Assembly (NCBI RefSeq): GCF_021206925.1 | Contig: NZ_JAJPRF010000004.1 | Coordinates: forward strand, 186,001-250,000 | Reading direction: 5' to 3' | Length of the DNA stretch: 64,000 bases | Source: Rhodoflexus caldus | GTDB lineage: Bacteria; Bacteroidota; Bacteroidia; Cytophagales; Thermoflexibacteraceae | Shown here: positions 6,821 to 15,264 of the stretch, in pieces | Layout: every line of letters starts with the position of its first letter | How positions within the stretch are numbered: position 1 is the stretch's first letter | Made by a program: the position numbers and the translations under genes | The notes under the pieces: model-generated | Seen by the model: the letters and a program-made list of their open reading frames with translations, nothing else | The model's database searches: none | Told to the model about the DNA's origin: nothing

Positions 6821-9800
6821 TCATTCTTCGCTGTTGTTTTGGAAATCGTCCGCGCCCCAGCGTTTTTCGGTCAGGTAGTACAGGGCGGGCAAAGCGTAGA
6901 GCGTCAGTACGGTAGAAAACATCAGCCCGTACACGATAACGGTTGCCAGCGGTCGCTGTACGTCGCTGCCGATGCCCGTTGAGAGCGAAGCGGGCAGCAA
7001 GCCCAACACTGCCACGGTGGCGGTCATCAGCACGGGGCGGAAACGGTCTTCCGCACCTTCCAGCACGGCATTGAGCAAATCGCGCCCGCGACGGCGCAGG
7101 TCGTTGATGTGCGAAATCATAATCACCCCGTTTTGAATGGCTACACCGAAAAGGGCAATAAACCCGACGGCAGACGATACGTTGAGCGTCATGCCGCGCA
7201 CATTGAGCGCCAACATGCCCCCAAAGAGCGCCAGCGGCACAATGCTCATCAGCAAACCCGCCTGACGGAATCGCCCGAAAGCCCCGTAGAGCAGCACAAA
7301 CATAATCGCCAGTGCCAGCGGCACTATCACCGCCAGCCTTGCATAGGCACGGTTTTGGTTTTCAAACTGTCCGCCCCATCTGATTTGAAACTTTTCGTGG
7401 TCGTATTGCACCTGTTTTTCAATTTTATCTTGCGCTTCTTTGAGCAGCGATGCCAAATCGCGGTTGCGGATGTTGAGCTTAACGGTCAGGTGGCGTTTGT
7501 TCATTTCGCGGGTGATGGTGCTTTCGCCCGTGCTGAGGCGCACATCTGCCACTTGCGACAGCGGAATTTTTGCCCCCGTTCCCGATGTAAGCATCAGATT
7601 GGCGATTTTTTCGGGCGAATTGCGGCTTTCTTCGCTGTATCGGCAAATAATATCGTACACTTTGTTGCCGATGAACAGTTGAGAAATTGCCTTTCCGCCG
7701 ATGGCTACTTCTATAAGTTCGGCTACGTCGGAAACGTTCAAGCCGTATTGCGCCACTTTGTCGCGGTCGGTGTGGATTTGCAGTTGGGGCAACGGCGGCT
7801 CTTGGTCAATTGCCAAGTCCACCGCACCGGGGACGGTTCGCAGCACGCGCAACACTTCTTCGGCAATGCGACGCGTTTCGGCAAAATCATCGCCGTAAAT
7901 TTTTACGACCAATTCGCTGTGTGCGCCCGATATTTTGTCCATTACCCCGTCAATCATCGGTTGAGAAAATCCGACGGTATAGCCGGGCAGCGTGGCGTAT
8001 TCGGCTGCCAGTTCCTCAATCAAATCGGCTTTGGTTTTGCCGCGTTTCCACTCTTTGTAGGGTTTTAATCCGATAGAAACCTCAAAGTGCGAAGGTGTCC
8101 AAGGGTCTGTGCCGTCGTCGTTGCGCCCCGCCTGCACCATGATATAGGTAACTTCTTCGTATTTCATAGTGCGTGCGCGCAGCGTATCGCTCAACTCACG
8201 CGATTTTGCCAGCGAAATGCCCGGGGGCAGTTGCACCTGCAACCAGATAGAGCCTTCGTCTAAGGGCGGCAAAAAATCTTTACCAACCCACAGGGTCAGC
8301 CCGACCGCACCGCCAAGCGTGAGCAGCAAAGGCACAAAAACCTGTTGCGGGCGGCGCATGATTTTCTGTATGCGGCTATGATAGAGGGCGGTCAGCTTTT
8401 CCAACCAACGGTTATGATACATCTTTTGCGGTCGGCGATAGATGGCATAAGCCATGCCCGGAATGAGCAGCAGCGCCACCATTAATGCCCCGAACAGAGC
8501 GTAACCCACCGTGAATGCCATCGGGGTAAAGAGTTTTTTCTCTACCCGCTCAAAGGCAAAGAGCGGCAAATAGGCAGTGATGATGATAACGGTTGCAAAA
8601 AACACGGGGCGCGCCACGTCGTAGGCAAGTTGTGCGATGGTTTTTTCCTGCAATTCTTCGTCGGGATGCTCTTCGCGGCGTTTCAGGATGCTTTCCGTCA
8701 TCACGATTGCGCCGTCCACAATGATTCCGAAGTCAATGGCGCCCAGCGAAAGCAGGTTTGCGGGAATATCGGTCAGGTGCATGAGGATGAAGGCGATGAG
8801 CAGCGCCAACGGAATGGTAACGGCAACCAGCAACGCGCCGCGCCAACTGCCCAGAAACACAATCAGCACAATCACCACCAGCGTAATGCCTTCGGTGAGG
8901 GTATGCGAAACCGTAGAAAGAGTAGTATTGACAAGGTCGGTTCGGTCTAAAAAGGCATGGATGCGCACGCCTTCGGGCAAAATGTTTTCGTTCAAATCGC
9001 GGACGGCTTCGTGGATGCCTTCCAGCACTACGGACGGGTTTTCGTGGCGCAAGAGCAGCACAATGCCTTCTATGCTTTCGGTGTATTCGCGGGTGCGGTC
9101 GCTGTACCCAAGGATGCCCTTGCGCTCAATGTTGCCGTAGCGCAATTTGCCGATGTCGTTGAGGAAAATAGGCACACCTTTGTCGGTTTTAACGACAATT
9201 TTGCCCAAGTCTTCCAAATTTTTAATCAACCCGATGCCGCGGATGACATAGCCCAAATCGCCGCGGGGCAACACGCTTCCGCCCGCATTGGCATTGTTTT
9301 TCTCAATTTTTTCAATCACTTCGCCCAGCGAAAGGTTGTACTGTTCCAACTTGCGCGGGTCTAACTCTACCTGAAATTGTGTGGTAATGCCGCCAAAGTT
9401 GGTAACGTCTGCCACGCCCGGCACCTGTTTGATGCGCGGAATGACGGTAAACAGTTGTAAATCGGTCAGTTCGCGCAGGTCGTGGTTGTTGCTTTCTATG
9501 ATGTAGCGGTAAATTTCGCCGATGGGCGAAGTGAGCGGGTCTAACCCCGGTACGGCGCCATAGGGCAGTTCAACTTCGTTGAGTCGTTCCTGTACACGCT
9601 GACGCGCCCAATAGTCATCTACACCGTCTTGGAAAACCAGCGTTATCATAGACAGCCCAAAGGTGCTTTTGCTGCGCATCACGTGCAGCCCGGGCATTCC
9701 GTTGAGCGCCCGCTCAATGGGAATGGTGATTTGTTGTTCCACTTCTTCGGCTGCCAGCCCGGGCACTTGGGTTACTACCTGTGAGGTAACGTCGGCAATA

Positions 9801-9919
9801 TCGGGGTAGGCTTCTATGGAAAGCCGCGTCCACGAATAGTAGCCAAACAAGCCCAGCAGAATAAACAGCGCCAGCATCAGCCAGCGTTTCACAATAGCAA
9901 TATTGATGAGAGACCGCAT
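6821..9919 (-). CDS. CzcA-type heavy-metal RND efflux pump
   Basis: 1032 residues, twelve membrane helices, with two large periplasmic loops. Start set at ATG 9919 (MRSLINIAIVKRW); an ATG at 10000 would add 27 residues (IPIPNSQFRNPQ-like) that are only translated heptamer repeat. The pump uses the proton gradient to export metal from periplasm and cytoplasm. In helix 4 the charged motif DFGIIVDGAIVMTES is of the divalent-cation (Co/Zn/Ni/Cd) HME type rather than the CusA copper/silver type. Domains GPALFG-like docking loops and the second TM set (ALAIMFVLLYGAFG, FGVAIQNGVIMISHIND) are complete. Partners: adaptor 10566-11681 and TolC-like channel 5103-6392; the four-helix bundle gene sits between pump and adaptor. 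Confidence 0.93.
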   Translation of the reverse strand: MRSLINIAIVKRWLMLALFILLGLFGYYSWTRLSIEAYPDIADVTSQVVTQVPGLAAEEVEQQITIPIERALNGMPGLHVMRSKSTFGLSMITLVFQDGVDDYWARQRVQERLNEVELPYGAVPGLDPLTSPIGEIYRYIIESNNHDLRELTDLQLFTVIPRIKQVPGVADVTNFGGITTQFQVELDPRKLEQYNLSLGEVIEKIEKNNANAGGSVLPRGDLGYVIRGIGLIKNLEDLGKIVVKTDKGVPIFLNDIGKLRYGNIERKGILGYSDRTREYTESIEGIVLLLRHENPSVVLEGIHEAVRDLNENILPEGVRIHAFLDRTDLVNTTLSTVSHTLTEGITLVVIVLIVFLGSWRGALLVAVTIPLALLIAFILMHLTDIPANLLSLGAIDFGIIVDGAIVMTESILKRREEHPDEELQEKTIAQLAYDVARPVFFATVIIITAYLPLFAFERVEKKLFTPMAFTVGYALFGALMVALLLIPGMAYAIYRRPQKMYHNRWLEKLTALYHSRIQKIMRRPQQVFVPLLLTLGGAVGLTLWVGKDFLPPLDEGSIWLQVQLPPGISLAKSRELSDTLRARTMKYEEVTYIMVQAGRNDDGTDPWTPSHFEVSIGLKPYKEWKRGKTKADLIEELAAEYATLPGYTVGFSQPMIDGVMDKISGAHSELVVKIYGDDFAETRRIAEEVLRVLRTVPGAVDLAIDQEPPLPQLQIHTDRDKVAQYGLNVSDVAELIEVAIGGKAISQLFIGNKVYDIICRYSEESRNSPEKIANLMLTSGTGAKIPLSQVADVRLSTGESTITREMNKRHLTVKLNIRNRDLASLLKEAQDKIEKQVQYDHEKFQIRWGGQFENQNRAYARLAVIVPLALAIMFVLLYGAFGRFRQAGLLMSIVPLALFGGMLALNVRGMTLNVSSAVGFIALFGVAIQNGVIMISHINDLRRRGRDLLNAVLEGAEDRFRPVLMTATVAVLGLLPASLSTGIGSDVQRPLATVIVYGLMFSTVLTLYALPALYYLTEKRWGADDFQNNSEE

Positions 9920-10071
9920 GGGAATTGGGATTTGAGATTGGGGATTTCGGAATTGGGAATTGGGAATTGGGATTTGGGAATGTATGATTCCGTAATTCAA
10001 AATCCGAAATCCGCTTTCCGAAATCCGAAATACTGATATCCGCTTTCCGAAATCCGAAATTTTTTCAACTG
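9920..10071. repeat. Heptamer-repeat array H3 with conserved core
   Basis: About 150 bp of 7-bp units (AATTGGG, ATTTGGG, ATTTCGG, then CCGAAAT on the other arm). The core at about 9977-10016 (GGGAATGTATGATT, CGTAATTCAAAATCCG) is shared with H1 in inverse orientation. It lies between the RND pump start and the stop of the four-helix bundle gene. Confidence 0.75.
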
Positions 10072-10437
10072 TTATTTTTTCTTGCCGTATTTCTGTTTGG
10101 TTGTTTTGCCGATGGCGGTAAAAATGGCCGTCAGTTCATTGGCTTCTCTTTGCAAATCCTGCAAGCGATGCAGCGGCATCATTCCCGAATCCGTAATCAT
10201 TTCCAACCAAAAGAGCGTTTCATCGGCTTCTTCCTCTACCATACTGATTTTGCAAATGAAATCGGCAACGCTTTTGGCACGGCAAGCAGCCCTGTAATTA
10301 GCCGCTACGGATGTTCCACATCTAACCAATTGATTGCCAATAGCATTACCTGCACGACTCATCGGCAAAGCCTCTGCAAGTTGTATGATGCGCAAAGCAA
10401 ATTTTTTTGTCCGCATCTTTAATTCGTCTTTTTTCAT
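10072..10437 (-). CDS. Four-helix bundle protein (S23/IVP family)
   Basis: 121 residues from ATG 10437 (MKKDELKMRTKKFALRII). The pattern FALRIIQLAEALP, AGNAIGNQLVRCGTSVAANY, DFICKISMVEEEADETLFWL and the final LTAIFTAIGKT is that of the four-helix bundle proteins known from 23S rRNA intervening sequences and scattered as orphans in Bacteroidota. No biochemical function is established. An ATG at 10569 overlaps the stop of the adaptor gene (ATGA) and would add 44 residues, but these are translated heptamer repeat (SDFGRQTTDFGFRK and so on), so the shorter form is preferred. It interrupts the adaptor-pump gene pair and is flanked by repeat arrays on both sides, which suggests it arrived as a cassette. 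Confidence 0.8.
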   Translation of the reverse strand: MKKDELKMRTKKFALRIIQLAEALPMSRAGNAIGNQLVRCGTSVAANYRAACRAKSVADFICKISMVEEEADETLFWLEMITDSGMMPLHRLQDLQREANELTAIFTAIGKTTKQKYGKKK

Positions 10438-10440
10438 ACC

Positions 10441-10565
10441 AAACGGAACGGAATTGGGATTTGGGATTTCGGATTTTGAAATTCGTAATTCAGATTTTGG
10501 AATTCCGCAATCCGCCTTCCGAAATCCGAAATCTGTCGTCTGCCTTCCGAAATCCGAAATCTTTT
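10441..10565. repeat. Heptamer-repeat array H5
   Basis: Units ATTTGGG, ATTTCGG and, on the other arm, CCGAAATCCGAAATC, with the core variant ATTTTGAAATTCGTAATTCA shared with H2. It fills the gap between the adaptor stop and the four-helix bundle gene and stays open in that frame by chance, since 7-bp units cycle through all three frames. Confidence 0.75.
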
Positions 10566-11681
10566 TCATTTTGCTTCCAACAAATAAATGCCGCCTTCGC
10601 TGACCACTTTTTCGCCTGCCTGCACGCCGCTGCGGATAACAATTCGCCCGTCGGGTGTGCCTTCGGTGGTAACTTTGCGGCGTTGGTAGCTACGTTCGCC
10701 GACTTGGACAAATACAAACTGCGTATCGTTCATTTGCAACACGGCTTTTGCCGGAACAATCGTTACCTGTTCGGGAACGTCCAGAAAACGGGTGGTTACG
10801 TACATGCCCGGTTTGAGTTCGTGGTTCGGGTTGTCGCACTCTATCAACACTTGCACGCTGCGGGTTTCTTCGTCTATCAGTTCGTTGATGTGATAAACTT
10901 TGCCCTTAAATCGGCGGTTCGGATAGGCGGCAACGCGCACTTCGGCACTGTCTAACTGTCGGATGAAGCGAAGGTCTTTTTCCTTGACCATACCCACTAC
11001 CCACACTTTGCTAAGGTCTATCACTTTGGCGTGCGGCGGGTCGTCTTCGCGGATGTAATGCCCCAGAACTACTTCATTTTCAACTACTTCGCCTGCAATG
11101 GGTGAGGTGATGACCAGCGGCTGCCCCAAAGAGAGCTTCTCTACATCCACCCCGAAAACTTTCAGGTTGGCAACGGCATTTTGATATTCCTTTTCCTGCA
11201 CCTGATAGTTGGCTTCGGCTTCTTCCAAATCGCGCTGTGCGCCTACGCCGTTGGCTTTCAGGTCTTTTTGTCGTTTGAGGGCAAGTTGTGCCACTTCAAA
11301 TTCGGATTTTGCCTGAAAAAACGCCTTCTGTGCATCTATAAACGCGGGCGAAACGATTTCAAACAGGGGCGTTCCGGGTTGTGTTTTCATGCCCAGTCGC
11401 AAATGCACTTTGCTGACCCTGCCTGCAAAGGGCGGGGCAATTTCGGCGTACAGGTTGGGGATTGCCCGCACCGTTCCGGCAGTTATCAGTTCGGGGCGGT
11501 AGTTTTCGGCAGTTGCCGTAATGATTTTGAGCTTAGAAAGCAACACATTGCCTTCCCGAACGGTAACGGTATCGCCCGATACGGTGTAGGGGGCTTCTGC
11601 CTCTGTCGGTTCTTCTTTGCGACAGGCTGCCAACAGACAGCAGAGCAACAGTCCGACGGTCGGCTGCAAGAAGTATTTCAT
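10566..11681 (-). CDS. RND efflux periplasmic adaptor (CusB/CzcB family lipoprotein)
   Basis: 371 residues. A lipobox (LLAAC, Cys20) indicates a lipid-anchored periplasmic protein. The order is that of membrane-fusion proteins: barrel-sandwich start (VRAIPNLYAEIAPPFAGRV), a coiled-coil hairpin (residues about 115-170, ALKRQKDLKANGVGAQRDLEEA), return lipoyl half (ITSPIAGEVVENEV), beta-barrel and membrane-proximal domain. It links the RND pump to the TolC-like channel. The N-terminal metal-binding Met motif of CusB is not seen, which agrees with a divalent-cation pump. It starts 26 bp after mgtE ends on the same strand. Confidence 0.9.
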   Translation of the reverse strand: MKYFLQPTVGLLLCCLLAACRKEEPTEAEAPYTVSGDTVTVREGNVLLSKLKIITATAENYRPELITAGTVRAIPNLYAEIAPPFAGRVSKVHLRLGMKTQPGTPLFEIVSPAFIDAQKAFFQAKSEFEVAQLALKRQKDLKANGVGAQRDLEEAEANYQVQEKEYQNAVANLKVFGVDVEKLSLGQPLVITSPIAGEVVENEVVLGHYIREDDPPHAKVIDLSKVWVVGMVKEKDLRFIRQLDSAEVRVAAYPNRRFKGKVYHINELIDEETRSVQVLIECDNPNHELKPGMYVTTRFLDVPEQVTIVPAKAVLQMNDTQFVFVQVGERSYQRRKVTTEGTPDGRIVIRSGVQAGEKVVSEGGIYLLEAK

Positions 11682-11707
11682 AGGTTTTTCAGTTGGTTTT
11701 CAAGGTT

Positions 11708-13057
11708 TTACAGTGCAAAAAACAACGAAGCCGTGCCGAAATAAATCAGCAGACCGGTAATGTCCACAACGGTGGTGATGGCAGGACTTGCCGCCACTGC
11801 GGGGTCGCCGCCGAATCGCTTCACCAAAATAGGCAAACCCGCCCCGATGATGGTTGCCGTGATAACCTGTAAGGAAAGCGCCAGCGAAATGGCAAAGGCA
11901 ATTTCGCTCAACCGATAGGCAGCGGGGATTTCGGTTTCCCAACTCAAAAACAACACTTTGGCAAATGCCAACGCCCCCAAACAAACCGCCAGCAAAACGG
12001 ATACTTTGGCTTCTTTCCAAAGAATTTTCAGCCAATCTTTTACCGCTACCTGCCCCAGTGCCAGCGCGCGCACCACCACCGTTGCTGCCTGACTGCCCGC
12101 ATTGCCGCCCGTATCGGCAACCATGGGCATGTAGAGGGCAAGAATGAGCAGTTTTTCCAGCGCGTTTTCGTAGTTGTGGATAATCATGCCCGAAATGATG
12201 CCGACGGCAGCCAGCGAAACAATCCAAACCACCCGCTTGCGGAAATGTTCCCATGTATTGGTTTTGAGATAGTCAAACTCTTCATTGGTTTGAATGATGC
12301 CCATGAACCGTTCCATGTCTTCGGTGTGTTCGGCGCGGATGATGTCCAGCGCTTCGTCGTGGGTAACGATGCCTACCAATTGATTTTGCCTGTTCAGCAC
12401 GGGCAGCGCCACCAAGTCGTAGCGTTCTATTTTCTTGGCTACCTCTTCGCGGTCTTCGTCCACGTAGGCAAAGGCAAACTTGCGGTGCATGGCAAAGCTG
12501 ACCAACGTTTCGGGCTCGTTCATAATCAGGTCTTTCAGGGTGATAAAGCCCTGCATTTCCTGATTGTCGTTTACCACGTACACATAATAAATGGTGCGTT
12601 TGGAAGGCGCATCCAGTCGTATTTTGGCGATGGCTTCGGCGCAAGTCATGGTTTCCTGCACGGTGGCAAAGTCCGTACTCATGATGCCGCCTGCCGTTTC
12701 GGGCGGATAGTTGCTCAGTTGAATAACGTCTTCGCGCACTTTTTTGGAAAGGAAAGGCAGCAGTTCGGCTTGTTCCTGTTGGGTGAGATGCTGAAACAGG
12801 TCGGCGCGATTGTCGGACGGCATTTGCTCAAAAATGAGGGCAAAGCGCTTGCGGCTGACCGATTGGAAAAGTTCCAACTGTTTGGTCATGGCAAATTCGG
12901 CAACAATCAGCCCTTGCTGCGCGGGGGTAAAGTTGTCCAATTGCGGCAGCAGTTCGGGGGCTTCCAGCTCTGCCAGCAGTTCGGCAACTTCCACAACGGG
13001 CATTTTTTTGAGTTGCTCTGTGGGCAACATCAGTTTTTTTCTTTCCGTTACCTGCAT
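11708..13057 (-). CDS. mgtE: Magnesium transporter MgtE
   Basis: 449 residues, the normal MgtE size. Cytosolic N domain (helical repeats, LPQLDNFTPAQQGL, MPSDNRADLFQHL), then two CBS domains (about residues 135-255, MSTDFATVQETMTCAEA and ALPVLNRQNQLVGIVT), a plug helix and five membrane helices. The pore sequence MPMVADTGGNAGSQAATVVVRALALG is recognisable from the middle (MVADTGGNAGSQ). The CBS/N domains close the channel when Mg is plentiful. It starts 6 bp after mgtC, and its stop is 26 bp before the adaptor gene, so it is probably co-transcribed with the metal-efflux genes. Confidence 0.95.
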   Translation of the reverse strand: MQVTERKKLMLPTEQLKKMPVVEVAELLAELEAPELLPQLDNFTPAQQGLIVAEFAMTKQLELFQSVSRKRFALIFEQMPSDNRADLFQHLTQQEQAELLPFLSKKVREDVIQLSNYPPETAGGIMSTDFATVQETMTCAEAIAKIRLDAPSKRTIYYVYVVNDNQEMQGFITLKDLIMNEPETLVSFAMHRKFAFAYVDEDREEVAKKIERYDLVALPVLNRQNQLVGIVTHDEALDIIRAEHTEDMERFMGIIQTNEEFDYLKTNTWEHFRKRVVWIVSLAAVGIISGMIIHNYENALEKLLILALYMPMVADTGGNAGSQAATVVVRALALGQVAVKDWLKILWKEAKVSVLLAVCLGALAFAKVLFLSWETEIPAAYRLSEIAFAISLALSLQVITATIIGAGLPILVKRFGGDPAVAASPAITTVVDITGLLIYFGTASLFFAL

Positions 13058-13063
13058 GTGTCG

Positions 13064-13774
13064 TTAATCGTTTTGTTGTCCGATGATTTCCCAGCGCACT
13101 TCGGTTACGCCGTATTCCAGCGTGAATTTTCCCGCAAGTTGTTCAATGAAGTTATCGTGCCTGCCGATTGCCTGAATTTCGGCTTCCACATAGGTATAGG
13201 CAGGGCTGCCGTTGTCGCTGCTTTTCAGCGCCCGCAGTTGCAGGTGTTCGTCGTTTTTCAGGTAGTTAATCAGCAGCACGCGCAGGTGATTTTCCACCTG
13301 TTCTTTGCAGCGCAGTTTCAGCGCGTAGGTATAAGTGCCTTCGTCGGCAGCGTTCTGCACGGGAATGCGATTGAGCCGATTGCCGAACGGACGCAGGATG
13401 AGGTGAACACCCACCACGGTCAGGGCTGTAATGACCGATTCGGCAACGAAACCCACGCCTGCCAGTGACCCCACCGCCGCCGAACACCAGATAGTGGCGG
13501 CAGTGTTCAAGCCTTGAACGCTCATGCCGTCTTTCATGATGACACCCGCACCCAAAAAGCCTATGCCCGTAACAATTTGTCCTGCTACGCGGCTTGGGTC
13601 GCCCGCATCGCCCGTGAGCAGCGCCGACAGCAGAATAAAAGCCGCCGAACCGACGGAAACCAACGTGTTGGTGCGCAGCCCGGCACTTTTTTGCCGCCAC
13701 TGCCGCTCAATGCCAATCATTGCGCCCAGCCCGAAAGCAAGCATCAGCCGCAAGGTGAAATCCAGTGTTGTCAT
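13064..13774 (-). CDS. MgtC/SapB family membrane protein
   Basis: 236 residues. About five membrane helices in the first 140 residues with family landmarks GLGAMIGIERQWRQKSAGLRTNTLV (seen in parts as GAMIGIERQW and AGLRTNTLVSVGSAAF), RVAGQIVTGIGFLGAGVI and GLNTAATIWCSAAVG, then a cytosolic ACT-like C-terminal domain. In other bacteria MgtC supports growth at low magnesium and modulates the F-type ATPase. The pairing with mgtE 6 bp downstream supports a magnesium role. A -7-like TAATTTTG lies 80-90 bp upstream, so the Mg genes may have a promoter separate from the two-component genes. Confidence 0.88.
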   Translation of the reverse strand: MTTLDFTLRLMLAFGLGAMIGIERQWRQKSAGLRTNTLVSVGSAAFILLSALLTGDAGDPSRVAGQIVTGIGFLGAGVIMKDGMSVQGLNTAATIWCSAAVGSLAGVGFVAESVITALTVVGVHLILRPFGNRLNRIPVQNAADEGTYTYALKLRCKEQVENHLRVLLINYLKNDEHLQLRALKSSDNGSPAYTYVEAEIQAIGRHDNFIEQLAGKFTLEYGVTEVRWEIIGQQND

Positions 13775-13806
13775 GGCTTTTTGCGGGTTTAGGGTTGAAA
13801 ATCAGC

Positions 13807-13824
13807 GACAGGGCATGCCCTGTC
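13807..13824. repeat. GCATGC-centred palindrome
   Basis: GACAGGGCATGCCCTGTC is a perfect 18-bp palindrome in the gap upstream of the mgtC gene. It belongs with the palindromes at 6659-6696 and 46926-46955. Confidence 0.6.
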
Positions 13825-13905
13825 TGTACAAAATTGCCCGATGATTGCAGCGCAAAATTACCCGCCTTGTTGCAGGGCAGCCGTTAGAGAACTTTTAGAA
13901 AAACA

Positions 13906-15264
13906 TTAGAAAATCATTAGAAAGCGCGTGCCTTTGTTAGGCTCAGAAAAAACCTCAATCGTGCCTTTGTGCAGGCGGACTATTTTTTGGGTCAGTGAAA
14001 GCCCGATGCCGTTGCCTTCGGCAAAGCGGCTGTTTGCACCGCGATAGAACGGCTCAAAAATATGCGGCAAGTCGTCGGGGGCAATGCCGATTCCTTTGTC
14101 TTCCACGCTGATTTCTATGCCCGTGGCGGTGAAGTGCAGCGTAGCCGTGCAATGGTGATTGTCGGAAAATTTGCAGCCGTTTTCCAGCAGGTTCATCAAG
14201 GCAACTTTGAGCAGGTATTCGTTGCCGTTGAGCATGATTTGCGCTTCGGTTTCGGGTTCATTGGCAAATCCGATATCTATCCGATAATCGGGGTGCGCCT
14301 GCAACACCTGTTGGCGGGCATCAAAGAGCAGTTCGTCTATGCGCAACGGGCGAAAAGTGATTTGTGCGGGGTCGTATTCGGCACGGGCAAGGTCTAAGAG
14401 GCTACCCGTGAGCCGCGCCATTTTTCGGGCATCGCCCAACGTGCGCGCAATAACGCTGCGGTATTCTTCGGTGTTGCGTTCGCGGCTGTGGGCAAGTTCC
14501 AACTCGGCAATCATGGCAGCCAACGGGGTGCGCAGTTCGTGGGAAATGTTGGAAACAAAGTTTTTTTGTGCCTCAAATGAGTTTTCCAGTTGCGCCAGCA
14601 TGTTGTTGAACGTGGCGGCAAGTTCGGCAAGTTCATCGGCATTTCGCCCAACGGGCAAGCGCAAGTGCAAATTGGTAGCCGAAATACGCCGCGCCTGTTC
14701 GGTCATGGCGGCAACGGGTTGCAGCGCGCGGCGGGCAAAATACAGACCCGCCCCGAAAATGAGTGCCGTTGCTATGGCGAAAACTGCCACCATGTTTTGT
14801 AGCAGGCTTTCCAACTTGTTGTAACCGTATTGGTCGTAAGCGGCGGCGGTGAGCAGGTATTGCTGCCCTTCAAACTCATGCCGCAATCCGATAACCTGCC
14901 AACCGTCCTGATAGAATTGTACCATACCTTCGTCGCGAATTTGCGCCAGCATTTTGGGATGCTCTTTTACAAAGTCAATATCTACCGCATCGTGGTACAG
15001 CAGGCGAAAGTTGCCGTCGTACACTGCCACCTCTACTTCGTTGATAATCTGCCTGTTATTGCGATAGATGCGCTGCAAGGTAGCCGTGTCCACTTTGGCA
15101 TCCAACACCAAATTGGCTTTGGTGAGTGCTTCCTTTTGCAGCAGTGCGTAAAATTCCTTTTCGCGGTTGCTGCGTGCCGACCAGTAAATTACCGCCGCAA
15201 AAGCCAGCAGGATGGCGGCAGCAAGCGCGGTAAAAAGCAGGGCAAGGCGCAGGCGAATTTTCAT
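13906..15264 (-). CDS. Sensor histidine kinase of the metal block
   Basis: 452 residues. Membrane helices at about 7-29 and 157-178 enclose a periplasmic sensor of about 125 residues; then HAMP (ARRISATNLHLRLPV), HisKA with the phospho-accepting His242 (SNISHELRTPL), and a complete HATPase (N box NLLENGCKF, G1 DKGIGIAPDDLPHIFEPFYRG in parts, G2 GNGIGLSL). Architecture and position match CusS/CzcS kinases. The start overlaps the stop of the response regulator gene by 4 bp (ATGA), so the two are translated together. The likely signal is a metal ion in the periplasm, inferred from context. Confidence 0.9.
   Translation of the reverse strand: MKIRLRLALLFTALAAAILLAFAAVIYWSARSNREKEFYALLQKEALTKANLVLDAKVDTATLQRIYRNNRQIINEVEVAVYDGNFRLLYHDAVDIDFVKEHPKMLAQIRDEGMVQFYQDGWQVIGLRHEFEGQQYLLTAAAYDQYGYNKLESLLQNMVAVFAIATALIFGAGLYFARRALQPVAAMTEQARRISATNLHLRLPVGRNADELAELAATFNNMLAQLENSFEAQKNFVSNISHELRTPLAAMIAELELAHSRERNTEEYRSVIARTLGDARKMARLTGSLLDLARAEYDPAQITFRPLRIDELLFDARQQVLQAHPDYRIDIGFANEPETEAQIMLNGNEYLLKVALMNLLENGCKFSDNHHCTATLHFTATGIEISVEDKGIGIAPDDLPHIFEPFYRGANSRFAEGNGIGLSLTQKIVRLHKGTIEVFSEPNKGTRFLMIF

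Noticed and set aside
7109-8068. Plus-strand frame of 319 codons inside the RND pump gene
   Set aside because: Shadow of the opposite-strand gene: His/Arg/Gln-rich, no family pattern, while the minus-strand frame is a complete RND pump.
6821-9919. CusA-type copper/silver pump
   Set aside because: Helix 4 carries DFGIIVDGAIVMTES, the divalent-cation HME form, and the adaptor lacks the Met-rich copper site.
9920-10000. N-terminal extension of the RND pump
   Set aside because: The 27 residues are translated heptamer repeat (IPIPNSQFRNP) and the normal RND start follows at 9919.
9920-10071. CRISPR array
   Set aside because: The repeats are 7-bp degenerate units without spacers of constant length and there are no cas genes.
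12176-13468. Plus-strand frame of 430 codons opposite mgtE and mgtC
   Set aside because: It spans two real genes on the other strand and has Phe/His/Gln-rich composition without a recognisable domain.
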